Below are positions 1-5,964 of a stretch of 64,000 bases of DNA, one piece after another. Below the pieces are notes generated by a model, which was given only the letters and a program-made list of their open reading frames with translations, was not told where the DNA came from and searched no databases. The stretch spans positions 1 through 64,000 of the forward strand of contig NZ_JAEUAK010000017.1 of the NCBI RefSeq assembly GCF_019511345.1. Direction: 5' to 3'. The translations under genes were made by a program, and so were the position numbers. The first letter of the stretch is position 1; the number at the start of each line of letters is the position of its first letter. The DNA is from Rhizobium mesosinicum (GTDB lineage Bacteria; Pseudomonadota; Alphaproteobacteria; Rhizobiales; Rhizobiaceae).

Positions 1-2
1 TG

Positions 3-152
3 CATTATGATCTGGGATATATCGACCTGGAGCAGAGGACTTTGCAAACCATCGACAACCCGTTCGGCACGAGGTTGTCACCCATGTGTCAGGTACGTTT
101 TGTTACCTATGTCTCCGGGCTGGACACTTTTCGGCTGGTCGGAGTGGAGTGA
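3..152 (+). CDS. IS481-type transposase, C-terminal fragment (cut by window start)
   Basis: The reading frame enters from the left edge and runs about 50 codons to a TGA that lies inside the tRNA-Pro gene. It reads HYDLGYIDLEQRTLQ, then DNPFGTRLSPM. This resembles the end of IS481-family integrase-type transposases as I remember them, which close with a DLGY...NPFG...PM pattern. The true transposase probably ends near the PM residues and the rest of the frame is read-through into flanking DNA. Whether the element is complete upstream cannot be seen. The family call is from memory of the motif. Confidence 0.55.
   Translation, partial: HYDLGYIDLEQRTLQTIDNPFGTRLSPMCQVRFVTYVSGLDTFRLVGVE
75..118 (+). 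repeat. Two imperfect 19-bp tandem repeats at the IS end
   Basis: Positions 75-93 and 100-118 match at 15 of 19 bases, with a 25-bp period. Paired repeats just inside an insertion-sequence end are typical transposase-binding sites. They sit directly after the transposase-like frame, so the element's right end is probably near 120-135, within a few bases of the tRNA-Pro 3' end. Confidence 0.45.
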
Positions 153-212
153 TTCGAACACTCGACCCCCACGTCCCGAACGTGGTGCGCTACCAGACTG
201 CGCTACACTCCG
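136..212 (-). tRNA. tRNA-Pro (anticodon CGG)
   Basis: On the minus strand this folds as a full cloverleaf. The acceptor arm is CGGAGTG paired with CACTCCG. The D arm is GCGC/GCGC. The anticodon stem CCACG/CGTGG holds loop TTCGGGA, giving anticodon CGG for CCG codons. The T arm is GAGTG/CACTC with loop TTCGAAT. The 3' CCA is encoded (complement at 136-138) after an A discriminator. The gene is 77 nt including CCA. An IS fragment lies immediately next to its 3' end. Confidence 0.96.
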
Positions 213-474
213 TGACCAGCGGCGCCTCTATAGACCGGCCTATCATGTTGCGCAAGCGCCAAAATTCAAAAAGGCGCGGGAATCTTTGACAGGCTCGTGA
301 CAGGGCCTTTTGAGCCGGCCGTGCAGCAAAAAGCCACACCCCCTGCAAATTTTTCAGAAGCGGCGAAGTGGCAATTTTCTTTTGCCGGGTTACGCGCTAA
401 AGCGCTTGACGGGACAGGCGAAACCGCCGCGAGGGCGGCTTCGCAGCCACTGGCTAGATATCAGGGACGACACG

Positions 475-885
475 ATGAAACTCCGCATCATGACCGGGGC
501 CGCCGCGCTTGCGATTGCGCTTGCCGGATGCACCACCATACCTTCTGCCGGCAATCCGATCGAGGCCCGCTGGGTCGGCCAGTCGGCCGGCAAGTTCTTT
601 GCCGCCTACGGCCCGCCGCTCAGCGACCGCGACGAAGGCTCGTCGACGATCTACAGCTGGAAGGGCGGCTACAAAACGGTGCGCGTTCCCGCGAAGTATG
701 CCGAAGGCGCCGATGGCAAGCGCGGCAAGCAGATTGCAAGCGCCCGCACGCTCTACCTGCGCTGCCAAGCCGAAATCACCACCAATTCCGACTATACGAT
801 CCGCGACATCCGTACTGTGAACGATATTCCGGGCGTGAATGGTCCTTCCTATTGCGCGGAATTCCTGGCGCCGGAACAGAAGTAA
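475..885 (+). CDS. Small predicted lipoprotein, function unknown
   Basis: The product is 136 residues. A signal peptide with lipobox LAGC puts the lipidated Cys at residue 19, so it is predicted to be membrane-anchored and to face the periplasm. The mature part holds WVGQSAGKFFAAYGPP and a C-terminal pair of cysteines, and resembles small rhizobial lipoproteins of unknown role. ATG 475 is preferred over upstream in-frame starts because it gives a clean signal peptide and follows an AGGGA-like site. The leader holds a GC-rich dyad at about 419-447. It is monocistronic and closed by a terminator at 914-942. Confidence 0.75.
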   Translation: MKLRIMTGAAALAIALAGCTTIPSAGNPIEARWVGQSAGKFFAAYGPPLSDRDEGSSTIYSWKGGYKTVRVPAKYAEGADGKRGKQIASARTLYLRCQAEITTNSDYTIRDIRTVNDIPGVNGPSYCAEFLAPEQK

Positions 886-913
886 GTCTGACTCTTTAAA
901 TTTATGAGTTGCG

Positions 914-942
914 GCCTGCCGGTGAAAATCGGCGGGCTTTTT
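914..942 (+). terminator. Rho-independent terminator of the lipoprotein gene
   Basis: Arms 914-921 and 930-937 form an 8-bp GC-rich stem with one G-T pair and an 8-base loop, followed by five T residues at 938-942. It lies 29 bases after the lipoprotein stop. Confidence 0.8.
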
Positions 943-1010
943 GTCGTGACGAAGAGAAACCCGAAGGCCCCGCAAGGCTTCACAGCAGGAATATTCCATT
1001 AATTGGATCA

Positions 1011-1085
1011 TGGCTGGGGCGCCTGGATTCGAACCAGGGGATGGCGGTACCAAAAACCGCTGCCTTACCGCTTGGCTACGCCCCA
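1011..1085 (-). tRNA. tRNA-Gln (anticodon TTG)
   Basis: The minus-strand cloverleaf has acceptor TGGGGCG/CGCCCCA. The anticodon stem GCGGT/ACCGC holds loop TTTTGGT, giving anticodon TTG. The T arm is CCTGG/CCAGG with loop TTCGAAT. The discriminator is G and the 3' CCA is encoded (complement at 1011-1013). Length is 75 nt. No insertion sequence is visible beside it. Confidence 0.96.
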
Positions 1086-1231
1086 CCAGAGCTGAAGCGA
1101 ATGCCGCTTCGCCGAAACGTGGCCTGATTAGCAAAGGTCGGTCTGCCCCACAATCACTAAGTTCACTGCGGCGTCATATTTGTATGCGCGGCCGTGCCGG
1201 CATGGTAGGAGTTTGGGGATCGACACAGCCA

Positions 1232-1540
1232 ATGGAGCTACCGTTGAGCCAATATCGCGCCCGTCCGCCAGCGCTTGCGACGCTGATCCTCGACGATGCC
1301 GTCGTGCGCGTCACCCAGTGGGATTTCGAACCGGGTGCCGATACCGGTGTTCACACCCATGGATATGGCTATGTGGTCGTGCCGATGACCGACTGCCAGT
1401 TCCTGATCGAAGATGCCGAGGGCAGCCGGCGGGTGGATGTCGCCAAGGGGGCCGCCTATCGCCGCGAGGCCGGCACCGAGCACAATGTCGTCAATGCCGG
1501 CGACCAACCCATGTCCTTCATCGAGATCGAATATAAATAG
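1232..1540 (+). CDS. Small cupin-fold protein
   Basis: The product is 102 residues, forming a single cupin barrel. The segment GADTGVHTHGYGYVVVPM resembles cupin motif 1 with its metal-binding histidines. The later AGTEHNVVNAGDQPMSFIEIEY matches motif 2 with His. Substrate is not deducible. The start is uncertain: ATG 1232 lies after GGGGA, but ATG 1202 in the same frame is possible. Its stop is 2 bases before the metallo-hydrolase start, so the two and the following DCC gene look like one operon. No signal peptide, so cytoplasmic. Confidence 0.75.
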   Translation: MELPLSQYRARPPALATLILDDAVVRVTQWDFEPGADTGVHTHGYGYVVVPMTDCQFLIEDAEGSRRVDVAKGAAYRREAGTEHNVVNAGDQPMSFIEIEYK

Positions 1541-1542
1541 AC

Positions 1543-2457
1543 ATGTCCGGCGCGAACTTCGATCTTTTCTTCGAGCCCTCTTATGGTCGGGCGGTTCCGG
1601 TCGCCGAGAGCGTTCAGCGCCTGACGGCGAATAATCCGAGCCCCTTCACCTTCCGCGGCACCAACAGCTATATCGTCGGCGGTTCCTCGGTCGCGGTCAT
1701 CGATCCGGGGCCGGAGAACGAAGCGCATTTCGAAGCGCTGATGGCAGCGCTTTCCGGCCGGCAGGTGACGCATATTTTCGTCAGCCACACGCATCGGGAT
1801 CACTCACCGCTCGCAAAACGGCTGAAAGAGACAACGGGGGCGCTGACGGTCGGCGAAGGGCCGCACCGCCCGTCGCGGCCGCTGCGCGAGGGCGAGATCA
1901 ACCTCTTTGCCGAAAGCTCGGACACAGATTTCGCACCCGACATCGCCATCGGCGACGGAGAGACGATTTCGGGTGACGGTTGGGCGCTGACGGGGGTGCT
2001 GACGCCCGGCCACACTGCCAATCACGCGACCTTCGCGCTCGCGGGCAGCGGCATCCTGTTTTCGGCCGACCATGTGATGGCCTGGGCAACGACGATCGTG
2101 GCGCCCCCTGACGGTTCCATGGCGGACTATATGGCTTCGCTCGACAAGCTGATCGCCCGTGAAGACAACCTGCTGCTGCCCGGCCATGGAGGGCCGGTGA
2201 CGGCGCCTGCGCCGTTCGTGCGCGGGCTGAAGACGCATCGGCGCCTGCGGGAGCGCTCGATCATCGAGCGCATCCGGGCGGGGGACGGCACCATCCCCAA
2301 GATCGTCGATATCATCTATCGCGATACCGATAAGCGGCTGCATGGAGCGGCGGCACTATCGGTGCTGGCGCATATCGAGGACCTGATGGAACGCGGCGAA
2401 GTAACGGCCGACGGGCCGCCTTCCCTCGTTGCGCATTATCAGTTGGCGGAAGCCTGA
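1543..2457 (+). CDS. Metallo-beta-lactamase-fold hydrolase
   Basis: The product is 304 residues. The zinc motif HTHRDH is at residues 82-87, followed further on by GHTANH and the late GHGG histidine motif. Residues about 230-300 look like the small C-terminal winged-helix domain found in LACTB2-like members of the family. These act as hydrolases or nucleases; the substrate here is unknown. ATG 1543 sits 2 bases after the cupin stop, and the next gene starts 2 bases after this stop, so all three are probably translated from one transcript. Confidence 0.85.
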   Translation: MSGANFDLFFEPSYGRAVPVAESVQRLTANNPSPFTFRGTNSYIVGGSSVAVIDPGPENEAHFEALMAALSGRQVTHIFVSHTHRDHSPLAKRLKETTGALTVGEGPHRPSRPLREGEINLFAESSDTDFAPDIAIGDGETISGDGWALTGVLTPGHTANHATFALAGSGILFSADHVMAWATTIVAPPDGSMADYMASLDKLIAREDNLLLPGHGGPVTAPAPFVRGLKTHRRLRERSIIERIRAGDGTIPKIVDIIYRDTDKRLHGAAALSVLAHIEDLMERGEVTADGPPSLVAHYQLAEA

Positions 2458-2459
2458 AG

Positions 2460-2915
2460 ATGGCGGCGCATTCGGATTACAGCTATCGCGACGACCCTTC
2501 CGTACCGGCTTTTGCGGACGACAAGCCGCTGATTCTCTTCGATGGCGAATGCGTCTTCTGCTCCGGCTGGGTGCAGTTCCTGCTGAAGCGGGATAGGAAA
2601 AAACGCTACCGGTTCATCGTCGCCCAGACGCCGCTCGGCGAAGCGCTCTACCGACATTACGGGCTGGAGACGCGGGACTACGAGACCAACCTGCTGCTCG
2701 ACAAGGGTCGCGCCTATTACAAATCGGATGCGACGATCCGGATGCTGGAGGGGCTCGGCATGCCTTGGGCTCTGGCCGGTGTGCTGCGGATCGTGCCGCG
2801 GCGGATTGCGGATGCGGCTTATGGGGTGGTTGCCCGGAACAGATTGCGGATTGCCGGGCGGCGGGAGAGCTGCATGGTGCCGACGGTTGAGATGCGGGAG
2901 AGGTTTTTGGGGTAG
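2460..2915 (+). CDS. DCC-family thiol-disulfide oxidoreductase (DUF393)
   Basis: The product is 151 residues. The family motif FDGECVFCSGWV is near the start, with the redox CxxC pair at C31 and C34. The rest (RRIADAAYGVVARNR) fits DUF393/DCC proteins, which have a thioredoxin-like fold and uncertain partners. It lies 2 bases after the metallo-hydrolase stop and closes this three-gene set. No terminator is evident; a tandem repeat array begins 71 bases later. Confidence 0.85.
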   Translation: MAAHSDYSYRDDPSVPAFADDKPLILFDGECVFCSGWVQFLLKRDRKKRYRFIVAQTPLGEALYRHYGLETRDYETNLLLDKGRAYYKSDATIRMLEGLGMPWALAGVLRIVPRRIADAAYGVVARNRLRIAGRRESCMVPTVEMRERFLG

Positions 2916-2986
2916 TCTCCCTAAGACTCGTTGAATGATAGCGACAAGTTCGTTGTAAGGGCGTTTTACTATGCCTCACCGTATCC

Positions 2987-3235
2987 CGGCCCTTCGCATG
3001 GCTCAGGGCGTTCGGCCCTGCAATCGATTCACCGGATCGATTGCTGCTGCTCCGCAGCACCGGGCTTGCCGGCCCTTCGCATGGCTCAGAGCGTTCGGCC
3101 CTGCAATCGATTCACTGGATCGATTGCTGCTGCTCCGCAGCACCGGGCTTGCCGGCCCTTCGCATGGCTCAGAGCGTTCGGCCCTGCAATCGATTCACTG
3201 GATCGATTGCTGCTGCTCCGCAGCACCGGGCCTCA
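2987..3235. repeat. Three tandem copies of an 83-bp palindromic unit
   Basis: Copies begin at 2987, 3070 and 3153, with exact 83-bp spacing and only a few substitutions. Each unit contains a perfect 9-bp dyad (GCAATCGAT / ATCGATTGC around a 7-base loop) and a shorter GCTGC/GCAGC hairpin. Frames through it are only repeat translations. The array fills the gap between two convergent genes, and its last bases are the stop codon of the DUF1499 gene. It resembles the rhizobial intergenic mosaic elements in style, but I cannot match it by sequence. Confidence 0.9.
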
Positions 3236-4138
3236 CCCACCCGCGATCCCTAATAGTTCGGAGTCGAGGGCACCAAGATACTGCTCGGCCACCTCCGCGC
3301 TGAAGCCGAGGTCGTGCTGGCCGTAGCGGGAGGCGACGCGCACGTCGACGAAGGTGGTTTCGGCCTCTTCGCGCAGGCGGATGACGAAATCGAAACGCAG
3401 GCCAAGGATGAAGGTGCGGGTCGTGCCCTGCAGAACCACGCCATTGGCGCCGCGGATCAGCTTGGCCACATCATCGTCGTAGGGGCGCGGCGTCGGCACG
3501 GGGATGACATCGGGCGAATCGGCGACACCGCTTTCAGGCTGGGTCGGAACGGGCTTGTCTTCCAGTTCGCGGCCGGGCGTCGTGTCGCCTTCGCTCTTGG
3601 TGATGGTGATGCCGTTCTGCTTGGCGACCTTCTTGACTGCTTCGAGGACACGGTCGAGCGCGCCATCGTAGCGGCGGCCGGTAAGTTCCGGATAGGCGGC
3701 AAGTTGTCTCTCGCGGTCGCCTGATGTCACGACGGGATCACGCGGCAGCCAGATCTGGTCGGCCTGCGGTTGCGACAGCCAGTCGGGTACGGAGGCTGTA
3801 TCCGTGGTCACGTCATAGATTGCCGGCAGGGTGAAATAACGCTCCGCCGCAAAAGCGCCGATACCGAGCGGAAAGGCGGCATAGATGAGGGCCGCCAGTG
3901 CGTTCAGCCCGCCTTCGGCGCCCGTCATCCAAAGGCTGCGCAGGCCGATAGCAGCAAGCAGGACGGCGAGAATCGCGCAGCCGACGGAAACCAGCAGCAC
4001 CAGGACGAGATAGGGTGTCGCCAGCCCGCCGAAGCGATGGGCAATCAGCACTGCCACCGAAAGCACAAGCGCAAATGCCCCGAAGTGCCGCGAAAAGCGG
4101 GCAGCGCTGGAAACGGGACGATCGAAACGGATGGCCAT
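3233..4138 (-). CDS. DUF1499 membrane protein
   Basis: The product is 301 residues. The first 110 residues hold about three to four hydrophobic segments, and the rest is a soluble domain. This domain has the DUF1499 pattern: YDVTTDTASVPDW near its start, VDVRVASRYGQHDLGF near the end, and a Pro-rich insert with PVPTPRPYDDD between. DUF1499 proteins are widespread in alphaproteobacteria and their role is unknown. ATG 4138 is chosen; a TTG lies one codon upstream. Its stop codon forms the end of the 83-bp repeat array. Confidence 0.8.
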   Translation of the reverse strand: MAIRFDRPVSSAARFSRHFGAFALVLSVAVLIAHRFGGLATPYLVLVLLVSVGCAILAVLLAAIGLRSLWMTGAEGGLNALAALIYAAFPLGIGAFAAERYFTLPAIYDVTTDTASVPDWLSQPQADQIWLPRDPVVTSGDRERQLAAYPELTGRRYDGALDRVLEAVKKVAKQNGITITKSEGDTTPGRELEDKPVPTQPESGVADSPDVIPVPTPRPYDDDVAKLIRGANGVVLQGTTRTFILGLRFDFVIRLREEAETTFVDVRVASRYGQHDLGFSAEVAEQYLGALDSELLGIAGG

Positions 4139-4202
4139 CAAAACTACCGGTTGGTCGGCAGCGACGCATCGAATGCGCCTGCTGCCAATGACTTTCCTAC
4201 CG

Positions 4203-4298
4203 CATAATTCCTTAAATCGGAATCGATTAAGGATGAAATTATGCAGTAATTCAAAGTGCTACAGCGTCCTTTACTCGTCTGAAAAGAGGCCCTGCGCC
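4203..4298. repeat. Dispersed rhizobial-type repeat, copy A
   Basis: This stretch matches 39929-40021 in the same orientation over about 95 bases, with scattered differences. Shared landmarks are CATAATTC, TTAAGGA, ATTATGCAG, AATTCAAAGTG, TACAGCGTCCTTT and CTCGTCTGAAA. The left third is a TTAA-rich imperfect dyad. It lies in the 327-base gap between the DUF1499 start and the next gene; the remainder of that gap, 4299-4465, shows only a ribosome-binding site at its end. Confidence 0.85.
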
Positions 4299-4465
4299 GT
4301 GGTGCGAGATTCGTCTAAATTGAAACTCTTGCCTGAGCATTGCCGACGCAATTCACGTAAAGGTCCATGCCGAACGCTGCGGCATTCCATAAGCTGTTGC
4401 TCATACGCCGTAAAAAGGCCATTCTGCCGGGGTTTCATGCATGTCCCACGAAACAGGAGAGACAA

Positions 4466-4855
4466 ATGATCTCGTCCGAGACGATGGAAAGGCAGCAGAC
4501 ATCCTCGCTTGGTGGAATTGAGCGCGGAGAACCGCTCTTACCGTTGGAGCTTCTCGAACTCGAACTCTCGCTGGAAGGCTATGCGGGCGGCGAGGCCGGC
4601 TTTTGTGAAGTCGTGCGCAAAGCGGCGATCGAAACCGGCGGCGAATTTCTCTTCGACTTGCCGGCGGCAGGCCTTGTGGAGGATTGTCGGCGAATCGCGG
4701 TCCTGCGCATCCCGACTTCGGACAAGAAGATGCGGGTGGTTCTGGCCCTGCTCGACCAGAACGGCACGGAGATCCGTATGCAGGCGCCCGATGAGAACAG
4801 CGAACATCTGGTGCGTTTCGCCGATGCCTTTATCGAGGTTCTCGAACGGATCTGA
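4466..4855 (+). CDS. Conserved-looking hypothetical protein
   Basis: The product is 129 residues, acidic, with no signal peptide or membrane segment, so probably cytoplasmic. I recognise no family. Visible features are a Leu/Glu-rich stretch (LPLELLELELSLEG) and a predicted beta-rich middle (RIAVLRIP, KMRVVLALLDQNGTEI). ATG 4466 is supported by a strong CAGGAGAG site at 4454-4461. It stands alone between repeat copy A and the palindromic repeat pair that starts 6 bases after its stop. Confidence 0.65.
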   Translation: MISSETMERQQTSSLGGIERGEPLLPLELLELELSLEGYAGGEAGFCEVVRKAAIETGGEFLFDLPAAGLVEDCRRIAVLRIPTSDKKMRVVLALLDQNGTEIRMQAPDENSEHLVRFADAFIEVLERI

Positions 4856-4861
4856 ACTCTA

Positions 4862-5070
4862 AAGCTTGACGCGATCTCTAGGATTCGCTTGCCTCACGCT
4901 TCAGGTCTTTGTTTTACGCATGTCGTTACCGCAAGAACCGCTGCACACTTTTGCGCGACATGCTAAAGCGCGTCGCGATCTTTCAGATCCGCTCGCTGCG
5001 CTTTCGGTCTTTGTTTTTACGCATGTCGTTGTCGCAAAACCGCTGCACACTTTTGCGCGACATGCTTTAG
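4862..5070. repeat. Two tandem copies of a palindromic intergenic repeat
   Basis: Each copy of about 105 bases ends in a long hairpin. The outer arms GCATGTCG / CGACATGC are at 4918-4925 with 4956-4963, and at 5021-5028 with 5058-5065. In copy 2 the inner arms CGCAAAA/TTTTGCG are perfect. Both copies also share the lead-in GCGATCT and TCTTTGTTTT. This type of repeat is common between genes in rhizobial chromosomes, from memory. Its last bases provide the TAA stop of the convergent zinc-ribbon gene. Confidence 0.85.
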
Positions 5071-5312
5071 TTGCGCCCGGCTGCGGCTTCCGCCAGCGAG
5101 CGGAAGGGAAACTTGCGTCCGCATTCGCATTTCAGCATGAACGTTTCCTGATGGACCGAGGGGCGCTGCACGAAGAAGCCGCGCGGCAGCTGATCCACCT
5201 TGAAGTCTGGATTTCTGCGTTTGGCGTCGTCGATCTCGGAAGCTTCGGCAAAGCCGCTATTGCCGCATTGAGGACAGGTGAGTTTCTTCGAGAATCGGTC
5301 GCGGATCGCCAT
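5067..5312 (-). CDS. Small zinc-ribbon-like protein
   Basis: The product is 81 residues. Four cysteines (C13, C16, C62, C64; CPQCG and KCECG) could bind one zinc in a split ribbon, with a charged middle between them. The function is unknown. ATG 5312 is chosen because GGAAAGAG lies just upstream on the minus strand; an upstream extension would lack a site. Its stop codon falls inside the last bases of the palindromic repeat at 4862-5070. Confidence 0.7.
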   Translation of the reverse strand: MAIRDRFSKKLTCPQCGNSGFAEASEIDDAKRRNPDFKVDQLPRGFFVQRPSVHQETFMLKCECGRKFPFRSLAEAAAGRN

Positions 5313-5420
5313 GGTGCTCTTTCCAGTGCTGCTGTCTTTGCTCTTACATAGGAACGCAAGGCGGCGAAAGTGGAACCAAGCATGCATCCTGCCGTTCCTT
5401 TCTTAGCGAAGGAGGCAATC

Positions 5421-5618
5421 ATGCTGAACAGAAATCCAGTTCCCACACCAAGCGCCGAACCGCCGCCTGGTCCGCAGCCGACCCCTGGTATTCCCGGCCG
5501 AATTCAGAAAAATCCGCCGGTGGCCCCGGCGCAGGACCCCAGCGAGCCGAAGAACCCGGAAGGCCGGCCGCTTGATCCGGCGCTGCTGCCGATTGGCGAC
5601 CCGGCGGGAGCGGCCTGA
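5421..5618 (+). CDS. Proline-rich small protein
   Basis: The product is 65 residues, about one quarter Pro (PSAEPPPGPQPTPGIPG), with no cysteines or membrane segment. It is probably disordered and I recognise no family. The start ATG 5421 follows a near-perfect AAGGAGG site at 5409-5415, which is the main support for it being a gene. It is short and low-complexity, so a chance frame is possible. The next gene on the same strand starts 70 bases later. Confidence 0.55.
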   Translation: MLNRNPVPTPSAEPPPGPQPTPGIPGRIQKNPPVAPAQDPSEPKNPEGRPLDPALLPIGDPAGAA

Positions 5619-5688
5619 TTTAGCCTGGTTGACGACAGCAGGCAGATGGATTTTCTTGGCTGGAGGTTCATGCTCAAGGAATAGACCG

Positions 5689-5964
5689 ATGCGACCCTAT
5701 GTTCTGCCGCTTCTCGCCGTTCTGGCCGCCGCGCTTGCCGCCTGCCAGACCCTGACGCCCGAGGAGCGCCGGGCACGCGATGAACAGACCTGCCTCGGCT
5801 ACGGCTTCAAGCGCGGAACGGACGGCTTTGCCAGCTGCCTGCAGCGCATCGATCTCGACCGTCGCGCCCAGGCTCGGTACGATAGCGACTGGGTTATGGC
5901 CGACATGGCTTATAATCTGAACGGTCCCTACGTTTATCCGCGTTATTATCGCTACCGTCACTGA
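5689..5964 (+). CDS. Small predicted lipoprotein
   Basis: The product is 91 residues. A signal peptide with lipobox LAAC puts the lipidated Cys at residue 19. The mature part contains CLGYGFKRGTDGFASC, a pattern I associate with small rhizobial and Brucella lipoproteins of unknown function, and a Tyr-rich tail (YVYPRYYRYRH). ATG 5689 follows AAGGA. Its stop overlaps the convergent ppdK stop by 7 bases. Confidence 0.7.
   Translation: MRPYVLPLLAVLAAALAACQTLTPEERRARDEQTCLGYGFKRGTDGFASCLQRIDLDRRAQARYDSDWVMADMAYNLNGPYVYPRYYRYRH

Noticed and set aside
2987..3235. Possible CRISPR array
   Set aside because: The copies are directly adjacent with no unique spacers, the unit is 83 bases long, and no cas genes are near.
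2931..3326. Plus-strand frames across the 83-bp array
   Set aside because: They translate the same unit three times, have no ribosome-binding site, and overlap the end of the DUF1499 gene on the other strand.
4866..5351. Plus-strand frame of 161 codons
   Set aside because: It runs through the palindromic repeats and opposite the zinc-ribbon gene; no start site and no protein-like composition.
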